DNA of 64,000 nt, from contig NC_090128.1 of NCBI RefSeq assembly GCF_040581485.1, forward strand, positions 41,880,931 through 41,944,930, read 5' to 3'. Position numbers and translations under genes: made by a program. Positions 23,165 to 35,300 of the stretch are shown piece after piece. Within the stretch, counting starts at the first letter, position 1; each line of letters starts with the position of its first letter. Under the pieces are notes generated by a model. That model was not told where the DNA came from, did not search any database, and saw nothing but the letters and a program-made list of their open reading frames with translations. The stretch comes from Linepithema humile. Taxonomy: Eukaryota; Arthropoda; Insecta; Hymenoptera; Formicidae.

Positions 23165-23815
23165 CTGGAAAAAAAGTTTTGTTGTATTATAAGAAATTCT
23201 GGTTGATTCTACCAGTCTGTTTGTTCGAAAATGGACAAAACAAATTTTTTATTGGAATTACCAGAGAATTCTGATTAATTCCATCCTGTTTAAATCTACC
23301 AGAATTTCTTGTTAACTTCGCTACACAATTTTGTTAAGTTTACAAAAATCTACCAGAATTTCTTGTTAATATTACCATATCGTTTTGTTAGATTAACACA
23401 ACTTTGTAGTTAAAACACGAGTTCGGATAGGTGTAATTTTTTAGAAATAATAATATATATTTAGGTTTAAAATATACATATATTTCATATGTATAATAAT
23501 AAACACATATACACAATAATAATTTACATATTTATTTTTCTTACAAATCTTTTCTTACCGAATTACTTACTAATTTTTTATTACAAAATAAAAAAAATTA
23601 TTACATTATTATAGAGAAAAAAAACTTACTATAAACTTATAATAAACTATAAACTCTTCTTATTATATACGAAATTAACATACCATAAAGAAAAATTATT
23701 ATTGTATAGACACGTAAATTGCATACAGATATACTACAGATATATTATTATTTCAATATCAATTACCACAAGTAAAGATACTATACCAGAAAGTAACCTA
23801 AAGTGCTATACTTTA
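23165..23815. repeat. Small internal repeats, no gene
   Basis: Between 23165 and 23430 the phrase CTACCAGAATTTCTTGTTAA recurs (about 23296 and 23350), with more diverged relatives such as TACCAGAGAATTCTGATTAA. The rest, to 23815, is very AT-rich and shows nothing I can name. Confidence 0.45.
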
Positions 23816-24085
23816 TTACAGCAAATTATTAATATTGTTATTATAAGTAAGTGTAAATTTACAAAGCATGTTTAGTTGAGAATTCATCATTAAAAGAATT
23901 CCACTTTTACATAAACGTGCAATAATAGCAGGAAGAGGATAAAATAAATTTTCAACAACAATACAAGACATTTCTGCTTGTATTTCAACTTCATAACCAT
24001 GAAGATCTTTGCAGAATCCTATATTGAGAAGATTTTGGCATACTAAACATAAATTATTAGAATCATTACACAAAACGTGTCTCAC
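23816..24085 (-). pseudogene. C-terminal remnant of an unidentified transposon protein
   Basis: An 89-codon minus-strand frame reads RHVLCNDSNNLCLVCQNLL and YEVEIQAEM, resembling the C-terminal part of a large uncharacterised protein found in insect transposons. The fragment at 28400-28902 on the same strand resembles the preceding part of the same kind of protein. The P element (24551-28386) sits between the two, so both may be pieces of one gene split by that insertion. I cannot name the family. Confidence 0.4.
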
Positions 24086-24550
24086 AATGCCAAACTGAGG
24101 AAGATGATTGGAAGAAATATTTAAAACAACACATAAACCAGACTTATAAATAATTCCTGTAAATTCAGTGTTTTGGAGTAAAATAAAGATTCTGTTGAAT
24201 TTCTTAGAGGCTCGTCTATGGTAAAATATTCCTTCCTCCTTTTACCAGTATTGCTGACGTTAAGTCGTTAACCGCGAATTGTTGTACCGTGTAATAATTT
24301 ATATTAGTTAGTTAACTTTGTTGAATGTAGTATTATTTTATTATAACAAATTAACTGTGTGAGAACGTACAGATCATACTCTATATAAATAATTTGTACG
24401 AGAAGCATTCAACCGTTTCCGTTGAAGTCTCAGAGCGATCTGAGAAATCGCTTCCCACTTCCTAGAAGTGAGATATCGCTCGCAGAATTAATTTGGAATC
24501 GATGCTCGCGATGGCACCACTTGTTGGGAACATCAACGTCACGATTAGAC

Positions 24551-27500
24551 CATGGACATAGGAATATAGGGACAGAGCATGTCGCTGCGGGGGGGAAGCC
24601 ATTGCGGGACGATGCGACGAGGTAAAGTGTGCCTACATTTGATTGGCTGTTAGTTTGTGCAAGCGCAGTGATGTAAAATAACACATGTTTTGCGAAGGTA
24701 TGGTTAGGTTAAAAGTTTTAAGCAAAATTTGTGTCAACAATGGTGCAGTGTTTGCTACAATCGTGCAAAAATAGATCTGATTGTCAAAATTGGAAACAAG
24801 GAAATAGAAAAAATGTGAAGATAACATTCCACAAGTATATTAATTAAAAATTTCTCACATTTAAAGTAATATATATATTTTATTTTAAGAGTATAAATTG
24901 CTAAAAGCATTGTTTTTTAGGTTTCCAAAAAATCCTACAACTCGAGCAATGTGGTTAGAAAGTTTGGGAATAAATTTATCATCTATCCCAAATACAGCTC
25001 GCATTTGCTCTGCTCATTTTGATGAAAAATTCTTTGATAAGACATGTTCGATAACTCAACTTAAGCCAAATGCATTGCCGAATGTATAAATAATAACAAA
25101 AATTTATTTTTTATTTATGATATATGTACAATATTTTATTTATATATTTATGAATATTCTTATATTTCAGAGAACACTTGCAATACAACAACTTTCTTCG
25201 AATTCTACTGTAGTAGAACAATCTACACATGATAAAAATCAAATTTCTTCTTCAAATTTTGTGGCAAAATCTAATATTGAAAATCCTGCCAGTATTACAA
25301 ACGATAATATACATGATACAACAGATCATTTGTTAGAACCAATAGTTCCAACAGAATCAATCAATGAATTACCAAATATATTTCCATGTAAGAATAATTT
25401 TTATTAATTATGATGCATTATTATATAGCTATTTTTAAAGAAAATAGACTGATAATTTCAGTATATCATATTTATTTAAATCTATATAACTATATTTATT
25501 ATTATTTTAGCACAATCTTTAATATCTAAAATAGATAAAGCGACAATGGTATCACCAAAACGCATCTATAATTCTCCAGAAAAATCCAGATTACGAAGAA
25601 GAATAAGATTTTTGGAAGCAGAACATGCGAAGAAAATGAGAAATGTGCGCCAAAAAATATGCCGATACAGCGATCAAGTGGTCACACTCAAAGGCATTTT
25701 AAACAAATTAAAAAATAATGAACTGTTAAATGAAACACAAGCCGAAATGATACATCTGCTAGGTGGATCAACCGGTGAGCTTTTTAAACGCTTAATTAGA
25801 CGGAAAAAAAATGCATGCTTATCTAAACAATATACACCGAAAATCAGGTCATTTGCATTAACACTTCACTATTATTCTCCACGAGCATACGAATATGTTC
25901 GTGATCAATTTAATAAGTGCTTGCCACACGCAAAAACTATATCTTCTTGGTATAAAACTATTAATGGGGAACCTGGTATTTCTTCAGAAGCGTTAAACTC
26001 TATTACCGAACGTGTAAAAAAAACAGATTATACATTATTTGGCTCTTTAATCTTTGATGAAATGGCTATTCGAGAACATTTCGAATATGACGGTTCCAAA
26101 TTTAGCGGTTATATTGATTTGGGAAAAAATATTGCTTGTGATGATACCGTCTTAGCAACTCAAGCTTTAACTTTTATGGTTGTTTGCATAAATGGTGAAT
26201 GGAAAATTCCAATCGCGTACTATTTAATAAAAGGAATATCTACAAGTGAGAAAAGTAATTTAGTGATTGAGTGCTTGAAGGCTGTGCATGAAACGGGCTT
26301 GAGAATGGTATCTTTGACTTGTGACGGAACATCTACAAATTTTTCTGTTCTTAAAAATCTTGGATGCAATTTTAACGATATAACTTCGTTACAGACGTCA
26401 TTTCCACATCCTGCAACAAATGAAAAAGTAGCAGCTTTTTTTGATCCCAGCCACATGCTAAAATTGGTACGAAATACCTTTGGAGACATCAAAACTTTTA
26501 TTGATGGAAATAATCAACTAATCAAATGGTCATACTTAAATAATCTTCATGAATTACAAGAATGCGAAAATATGCATTTAGGGAACAAATTACGAAGTGC
26601 ACACATTAATTATAATAAACAAAAAATGAAAGTCCGTTTAGCGGCTCAGATTTTTAGTAATTCGGTAGCAGATTCGCTTTTCTTTTGTGAGAAGAATTTA
26701 ATGTTAAAAAAATTTGAAGGTTGCGAGGGAACAATATCAAATTTTTATTAACTTTTAATGATCTCTTTGACATATTAAATTCAAGAAACATGAAACAGTT
26801 TGGATTAAAACAAGCATTATGTTCTCAAAATATAGAATTAATAACAAATAAATTTAACGAATTTAAAATGTACATATTATCATTAAAAAAAGAAAATGGT
26901 GAGTTATTATGTCACTCTCGTCGAAAAACTGGGTTTTTAGGCTTTCTCATTTGTATAGAAAGTGCATTCTTATTATTTAAAGAACTGTGTACAGAGAAAA
27001 ATTATTTAAAATACATTCCGTTTTATAAATTTAGTCAAGATCATATAGAATTATTATTTGGATGTTTTCGACATCATGGCGGAGGAAATAATAATCCTAC
27101 CGTCAGACAATTCAAAGCCGCTATGAAAAAAATTCTTGTTCACGCAGATTTACGTAACTCAGAAACTGGAAATTGTATTTCTTTAGAAGAAATATCAATT
27201 TTACACGTAACATCTGCTGGCAAAATAAAAAATTCCGAAGACATTATAAATTCCACGTCACGGCTGTCACGATTACATAATGATAATGAATCGGATGAAA
27301 ACAATAATTATGATGAAGATTTTAATTTAATTAATGATCACAACTATATTTCGGATGTCCGGGAAATCTCGGAATTTTCTAGTAATGTCGTCGAATATAT
27401 TGCCGGCTATGTCGTAATGCAATTAAAAAAAAAGTTAATTTGCGATATTTGTATTAGTGCATTAATAAATAACGATGGAAAGAATAATTTAATAAGTGTA

Positions 27501-28386
27501 AAAAGTCGCGGGGGATTAATACAACCCTCAGAGGATGTTATTACTATTTGTCGTAAATGTGAGACGGAAATTCGGTGTGCCATTCATGCAAGCAAAACAT
27601 TTACATGTATAAAACGAAAATATAATGAGTCCTATATATCGAACCAAGTTTTAAAGCAATTTATTAATGTCACTTTATTTAAAGATTTAAATAAGCATGC
27701 ATACGACCAATCATTAATGGAAAATCACGTTGTCCGCTTAATCCGAGCTATTGTCAACAAATATGTTAAAATTAGATTATACTATATAGCGTTGAATACT
27801 ATAGATAAGTCAAATAGTCAACGTCAGTTATTTAATAAACTTATACTTTTTAAAGGACAATAATAAAAATTGTTATTTATCACTTTATAATATATTATTT
27901 AAAAAATTGTTACTATTAAAGTTTTTTTATATTTTATAAAGTAACAATATATTTTATGAAAATTATAAAACTTTTGTAACAAGTAAATTATATGATTTAA
28001 GTAAAGTATATGATTTCGTTTTTTAATAATATTTATATTTACAATTATTCATTATGTATAATTTTTATGATATCCTTTTAACTACTGACTAATAATTTCG
28101 TTGCAATAAACTATTTTAAAAAATTCACTATTATAATATTATTATTTCCTTCTAAATTAAGAAAATATAAAAATATAGTCATTTATTCTTTTTCACAATT
28201 AAAGCCTTAATTCAGATTGCTTATGTTGCATGCAGTCTGAATAAGTTTGACGGTATTGAGCATGCGCAAAACCATAACCAATCAAATTCAGGCACACTAT
28301 CATGGCGGACCCCCCCCGCATTTTCGCTTTACTCCCCTTGCCCATTTCTTATGTTTGTGCTCTGTCCCTATATTCCTATGTCCATG
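24551..28386 (+). mobile_element. P-type (THAP) DNA transposon, 3.8 kb, near complete
   Basis: The terminal inverted repeats are 29 bp (CATGGACATAGG inward from 24551, and the exact inverse ending at 28386). The flanks are a perfect 8-bp duplication GATTAGAC at 24543-24550 and 28387-28394, the size expected for P elements. The interior has one multi-exon transposase gene with a THAP DNA-binding domain. One frameshift near 26735 breaks it, so this copy is probably non-autonomous but young in structure. Confidence 0.93.
24740..27863 (+). pseudogene. P-element / THAP9-like transposase, frameshifted
   Basis: P transposases bind element ends through an N-terminal THAP zinc finger and cut with an RNase H-fold domain. 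Exons with good GT-AG borders: 24740-24834, 24921-25083, 25171-25387, then 25511 onward. Exons 1-2 give the THAP C2CH finger: CLLQSC, TTRAMWLESLGI and CSAHF, followed by LKPNALPN. The last exon has a coiled-coil-like basic stretch, a P-transposase core with SLIFDEMAIREH and FDPSHMLKLVRN, then a frame change near 26735 in GCEGT. The second part (to 27863) carries FSQDHIELLFGCFRHHGGGNNNPTV, the conserved P-element C-terminal box, and a cysteine-rich tail. A single frameshift separates this from an intact gene. Confidence 0.88.
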
Positions 28387-28399
28387 GATTAGACGCCTT

Positions 28400-28902
28400 A
28401 AATTCTAGCATGATGTTAGGAGCATGTTCCAAACATTCAGCCTAAGAAACTTCTAAACATTTGCCCGTAAAATATATATGCTGGTAAAGAATTCTTAAAT
28501 GTAGAGAAATTATTCGAAAATGAAATGTCATCCGCAAAAAGTATTAGATCTAGTTTTTGATTATCAATCAAACCCATTTTAGATGAAAATCTATAACAAA
28601 GATAAAATTCTTCTTTTACAGCAAGTGAATGAGTAATATTTTTACGAGAACACGTGGCGTTCGCAGCAAGTTAAGAATCGATTTCTTGATTCAAATCGTG
28701 CAACACTTAAATGAGATAAAGGTCCACTTTTTTTCAATGCAGTTTTATAATGTGTCATATTAGGATGTTTCGCTTTTAAATTATCCATAAAAAGATTGCA
28801 ATATTTTACATGATGCTTTTCTATTAACACTGCAAGCAGCTCAGCGCATTCCTCTTGCAGATATTTGGCATTTATTAAATCATGAACCTTGCGTAAAATC
28901 AA
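28400..28902 (-). pseudogene. Fragment of an unidentified transposon protein
   Basis: The minus-strand frame 28902-28642 reads LRKVHDLINAKY, LIEKHHVKYCNLF and GPLSHLSVARFESRN. It then shifts frame into RKNITHSLAVKEEF and continues to about 28465. These boxes resemble a large protein of unknown function carried by insect DNA transposons. The P element inserted just downstream on this strand. I cannot assign a family or role. Confidence 0.45.
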
Positions 28903-28978
28903 ATAATAATCCCATACATCATTATGACAAACATCTTCTCCAACAATAAATGGAAATAAAAGGAAAAAATAACAGGTG

Positions 28979-29757
28979 GTTGAAATTTGGAACGTTCCTG
29001 GAGCGATTTTTTAAAAATGATTTGTCGCTCTTCTCCTTTTGCAGGCAGGAAGTTTCGAGATCTACAAACAAAGTACAAAAGAGACCGATCCGATACATGC
29101 GTCGGAAGACAGCCTTATACTCAAAAAACCTCCTCCAAAATCACTTAAAAAATTCTCTTTGTGTCTTCTGACGCGTGTATCGATCGGTTTCTTTTATTTG
29201 ACGTATGAGGGCTTTGGAACTTCCTTTGTGCAGAAGGAGAAGAGCGACAAATCATTTCTAGCTTGGCGAGAATTTTTCAAGTGATTTTGGAGGAGATTTT
29301 TTGAATATAAAAGTGTCTCCCAACGCATGTATCGGATCGGTCTCTTATGTGCCTACTTAGTTTGTGGGTCTCAAAACTTCCTCCCTGCAAAAGGAAAAGA
29401 GCGACAAATCATTTTTATCGTAATGAAAATTTTTTAAACAATTTCGGAGGAGGTTTTTTGAATATAAGGATGTTTTCCGACACATGTATGCGATCGGTCT
29501 CTTTTGTATGTCGTGTGAGGGCCTCGGAACTTTCTCTGTGCAGAAGGAGAAGAGCGACAAATCATTTTTAGCTTGGCGAGAATTGTTTAAGTGATTTTGG
29601 GGGTAGTTTTTCGGGTACAAAAGTGTCTTCCGACGCATATATCGGATCGATCTCTTTTATACTTTGTTTGTGCGTCTCAAACCTTCCTCCCTGCAAAAGC
29701 AGAAAAACGACAAATTATTTTTAAAAAATTGCTTTAGGAACGTTCCAAACTTCAACC
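28979..29757. repeat. Fold-back repeat with internal subrepeats
   Basis: The ends GGTTGAAATTTGGAACGTTC (28979) and the inverse finishing at 29757 form a ~45-bp inverted repeat. The inside consists of five roughly 150-bp related units in both orientations, each with GAGAAGAGCGACAAATCATTTT and ATGTATCGGATCGGTCTCTT-type phrases. It is non-coding; the open frames across it simply follow the repeats. No convincing target duplication was found. Confidence 0.7.
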
Positions 29758-31493
29758 AGCTTATTATATCGATTGTTGTATGTACTCAGAACTAAAAGTA
29801 TAAAACTAATTCTGACAATTCATTCGAAAAAACTTATTCAAAGTGTAAAATCTATAAATTGTTTAACATACCTTTGAGGTTATGAAGTCAGAATCAGAAT
29901 TGGGCAATGGTATTGGCTGCCAACAACTATGTAGAATTTTATAATGACGGTGAACCGCATGATATCAAGGTATGTTTAGACAATTTAGAGATTTATGTAC
30001 CGTACAAGGTAGATAATTATTCCGATTAAACCGTAATATCATATTTAAAAAATTTTTGCATTAACATTACGTAATCTCATATCCGAACAACGACCAATCT
30101 ATTGAGGATGATCAAAGAATTGAGCGAAACTTACAACATTTTAATATGAAAGAAGATATAAAAGCAACACACAAATGGCCTCGGCTTCAAATCTCCGATT
30201 CTTTTTACAATTTCGATTAATACGAGCCTGTATACTTACACAAATGATATTTTTTATAAACCTATAAACATTATATTTTAACAATTTGATTTGTCAGTAA
30301 CTAAAAACTATACAAGTTTGATTTTTATACGCATATTTAACTGATTATGTATTTTAATTTCTGCGCTCTTCTGTCGACTAGTAAAGTGTTTTCCTGTTGA
30401 GCGACCTTTTAGCAACTGTTTGTGAGACATAATATATATATTATGTCAGTTACGAATATGCTTAGTATACGGAGACTTCTCGGTACAAATAGGATCACAG
30501 TTTGGTTTATATACCATTGGCATTCACGATTTGTGTGTAAGACAATGTTAACTGTATTATTCTTACAAAATTGTTAGTTTTCACGTACCATTGCTTTTAA
30601 TTGACGATTTTAATACATGTAGGTAAGTAACTAGAAACGAAATATTACTAATTCAAAATATAGAAAAATTTATAAAGCGTAATAAATACAAGTTTATTTA
30701 ATCAAATCTCTTTCTGAATAAGTAACTGTATCAATAATTTCTTTTTACTTTGTACAACATGAGTTCTTCATATGTAATAATCATAAATATCATTTAAAGT
30801 GAAAATTAACTGTGTGTGTGCGCGCGCGCAGTTTGTTTGCTTGTATTTGAGAATATTATAACTGATTAGAAGTATAATATTTCAATATTTTAATATTTCT
30901 CAGATTACTAGCATTTTTAGTCGTAATTTCATCTTATTTTATTTTTGTATTCTAAAAGGTATTCTAAATTTCTTAATATTTAATATGTTTTTGATAACAG
31001 TTTATGAAATTATTCATACACAATATTACTATCTTTCTGAACACTACCAGACATATTTTATCAATTTTCCTTTCTTTTTTTTTTCACTATCTTTTACTTG
31101 GAAAGAAAAAAATAATAGCGCTAACCATAATCAATACTGTTTTTTGGCGTCAACAATATTTTTAAAATATTCTAACAATATGATTGGTTATATATATTTG
31201 GCAATACTGTACGTGTAAAATTATTATTGCTAACATTATACAACTTCTATAAAATTGAGTATCGTAATTATAATTATAGTACCATGCTATTATAATTCTA
31301 AATATCGCATACTTTTTTCTCACAATCAGTGTATCTTGGTTTTTTCTATATCTTTTTGTGTAAATATTTATAATCGTTATTATGTACCTTTTTCTGTTAT
31401 ATAAAAATTAAAAACTATGTGTTGCAAATGTATATGTTTTATTGCCAACAAATACTTTTTTCAGAAATTTATTTTATATAAAGAAAAATAAAT
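29758..31493. other. No gene recognised; upstream flank of the M1-like gene
   Basis: AT-rich sequence. Short open frames (for example 30985-31218) carry no domain. A (TG)/(CG) alternating stretch lies near 30811-30828. If the M1-like gene has a promoter, it should lie here, but I see no clear core element. Confidence 0.45.
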
Positions 31494-32105
31494 ATGATGT
31501 TCCAAAAGCTTTTAACAAATGGCGAAATAATGTTAATCGCTACAATAGCACTTTGCACTGCTATCGATATCGAAAATGACATTACAGTTAGTAACCATTT
31601 ACCGGATTATATAATATTATTGCATTATTATGCTAAAATAAGATTTAACTACAAAACAAATGACATTATTGGTGAATATTATATAACTATAAATATTAAT
31701 CGTTAAATAGAAAATATATCTATGCATGCAGCGGCTTTGACTATATTTAAAATTGCTTTGCATAACAACCTTCTTAGTAAAAAAATTTATGTTCCAAAAT
31801 ATTCAATTACTAATAAATTAAATAAACTTATGATTGATTTTACTAAGACTCTAAAAGAGCAAAAATTTTTACCATCTGGAAGATACACTTTAATAATAGC
31901 ATATATGCGTCACCTAAATAATAACAAAGAATACTTTATTCAATCTTTATTCTCCAATAAAGAACTAGACAATATGTAAGTTAAAAAAGTATTTAAAACA
32001 AAATTATAGTATAAAGAATATTTGCTAATATTTTTTTCAAAATATATATTTATTAAGTATATTTATTAACCAGATGGCATTCCGAGAATTGCGTATTACA
32101 TATAA

Positions 32106-32364
32106 TGTTATGATTATCGAAAAGAAAGAGGAACGACAGGGTTGAAGAGAAAGATGACTCTTAGTATATTTATAGATACGTTTTATTAGTTTCGCGTTAA
32201 CAAAAGAAGCTTCTTGCTGCACACGTATCGTAAGCAACGGTCACGGATCAACTAACTAAAATTTTTCAGTAACACAGGTATAGTGCGCTCTGCGCCTTAA
32301 TACTAGGTTTTGCACACGCGTGCGCAGTGAACCCATCGACGTACGATAACTTTACTTTCCAACA
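32106..32364 (-). repeat. Copia 3' LTR
   Basis: Begins TGTTGG on the minus strand and ends CATAACA. A purine-rich stretch GGCGGGAG lies just upstream on the minus strand (32365-32372) as the plus-strand primer site. The last four codons and stop of gag-pol run into this LTR. Confidence 0.95.
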
Positions 32365-35300
32365 CTCCCGCCGTTAGAGTGCGTCGAGAATCCTATGCCT
32401 AAGCCGTTACATAGAAGCTGAAACTGTGTCTTTGGTAGTGCTTTTGTAAACATGTCAGCTAGCTGCTGATCAGTAGGAACATATTCTACTGATATTTTCC
32501 TTCTCTCCACAGTTTCGCGAACATAGTGATGCTTAATGTCTATATGTTTAGTTCGCTTATGGAACTCAGGATTTTTTATTAATCGGATTGCACTTTGATT
32601 GTCTAGTCGCAGAACTGTCGCAGTTACCTGTACATACCCGAGATCGTTTAGCAATTTCCTCAGCCAAACGGCCTCTTTTGCAGCCGCTGCTGCCGCGACG
32701 TACTCAGCTTCCGTTGTGCTGAGTGTGATTAGTTTTTGTCGTTGGGACGACCACGTTACGATCCCGTTCGATAGACAAAACGCATACCCCGTGGTAGATC
32801 TACGTGTCTCCACGTCACTTGCGAAATCCGAGTCTGAAAACCCGTGTAACTCCGAGTTACTCCCGCCGCTTTTGTACATTATCCCGACTTTCGCTGTTCC
32901 AATCAAATACCGGTAGATTCGTTTCACTGCTTGCCAGTGACTCTCATTGTGGTTACTAAGAAATTTACTGACCGAATTCACCGAATATGCGATATCCGGT
33001 CGCGTTACAACCGCAAGAAACATTAACGAACCCACTGCCTCTCGAAACGGTATTTTACTTGGGTTTTCATCGTCGCGATCTTTTGGAACTAGTCGCGCGT
33101 GCGGATCGGCAGGAACACTTGCTGCTTTTGCATCAATCATTTTAAATTTGTTAAGAATTTTCTTGACATACGCTTCTTGATGCAAGAACATGGTTTTCTT
33201 TACTCGATTTCTTTCTATTTGTACTCCGACAAATAAGTTTCCATCCCCGATTGTAATTTCGAACGCATTACTTAACGATTTTATTACAGACTCGAGGGCT
33301 TTACTTGTTTTTGCTGCGATGAGTCCGTCATCTACAAAAAGTGCCAAAAATACATTTACACCGTCTACTCGTCCTCGAAGGATACACTTGTCGGCTTCCG
33401 TTTCGTGAAACTGATATTTCTCTAAGAACTCGCGAAACTTTTCGTTCCAGCACCTGGGTGCTTGTTTCAAGCCGTACAATGACTTGTTCAGTTTACACAC
33501 TGAACCGCATTTTTCTTCTCTCTTGATGTTGAGTCCCTCCGGTATTTCCATATAGATCTCTTCCTTCAGCTCGCCGTGAAGAAAGGCTGTTCTCACATCG
33601 AATTGTGAGAGTTCCAAGTCCTGTTCAGTCACTATGGCCAATAAAACTCTCAACGAATCGTATCTCACGACTGGCGAAAAGGTCTCCGTGTAGTCGAGTC
33701 CCTCCTTTTGTTGGAATCCTTGTGCACAGAGTCTTGCTTTGTACCGGTATACGTCGCCTGACGTGTCTCGTATGACCTTGAACACCCATTTCGAATCTAT
33801 GGCCTTTCGACCCTTTATCCTTGGTACGATGGACCAAGTCTCGTTCTTCTCGTGCGCGTCAAACTCTTCCTGAATTGCCTCGGCCCATTTTTCTGCCTCG
33901 GCGCTGTTCATTGCTTCCTGAAATGTGTTTGGTGGATTATATTCAGCAAAGTCGATTTCGTATCTTACGGGTCGTCGGATGTTTGTTCGGTCCCGCAATT
34001 GTCTGACACTGTCTGATTGATTTTGACCCTTTTCTAGAGGATCTTCTGGTTGTTTGTTTCTTTCAGGTTCTTCCTGATCTTCCTGATCTTCCTCCGGTTG
34101 CAGCTCGACGGGTTCTGCTACATCTTTGTCTTCGTCCGCTGGGAGGATGTATTGGAATTCTTCCCCCTTTTCTGCCCCAAGTTGTGACTTCTCGTTGAAT
34201 GTAACGTCTCTTGATATAGATATTTTCTTATTCTGTGGATTGTACAAACGGTAATTCATCGAGTCATTCTGATATCCAACTAGGATTAACTTTATGGCCT
34301 TCGGATCTAACTTCTTGCGAAATTGTTTATCTATATGCATATACGCGTCCGATCCGAACACTCGAAAATGAGAGACATCTGGTGTTTTTCCAAACCAGAT
34401 CTCGTATGGCGTTTTCTCTTTCCCGGTAGGCAGAACTCGGTTGAGCACGGTCACTGCTGTACCGACTGCTTCCGCCCATAGTGATGGAGGAAGTTTCTTT
34501 GCCATTATCATCGTGCGCGCACTCTCGATGATCGTTCTGTTGTCGCGCTCGGCTTTCCCATTCTGCTGAGGAGTGTAAGGTGCCGTGTTTACCAGCTCGA
34601 TACCACGAGCCTCGAGATATCGCTTCATTTCATGGTTGCAATACTCTCGACCATTGTCCGTACGTAACACCTTCATTGGTTTGCCAAATTTGTTGTTGAT
34701 CAACTTCTCGTATTTCTTGAAAATGTTGAAGACATCAGATTTGTGTTTCATGAAGTAAACATACCGAAATCCTGATGCGTCGTCCTTGAAGATTATGCAG
34801 AATCTGGCACCACCGATCGACTTTGTTGAGAATGGTCCGCATACATCCGAATGTATGTATTCTCCCGGTTTTGTGTTTCTTTTTGTCTCGTTTTTCTTGA
34901 ATGGAAGTTTATGTGCTTTTCCAAAGGCACAAGATTCACAGAAGAAATTGTCAGTGTCCGCTAATTTCACACCGCGAATTAGCCCCTTTTGCGTCATTTC
35001 GCGCAGCACTTTATTGTTTACGTGTCCCATTCGCTCGTGCCAGACACGCAAGTTGACAGTTGACACATTTGCTTCTTTCACAACACTTGGTTTTCTCACT
35101 TTAAAGAGCATTCGGTATATCTGATTGACATGTTGCAGACCGACTCCAAAGACTTCACCGTTGTGGTTGATTGTCACTTGTTTTCCTTTGAACAAAACAT
35201 CGAAACCTTTTTCAGTGCATACGCCAACTGAAAACAGATTCTTTCGAATCTTCGGAACGTAGAGCACGTTTTCGATTCGAGCTTCACACCATTTACCGTT

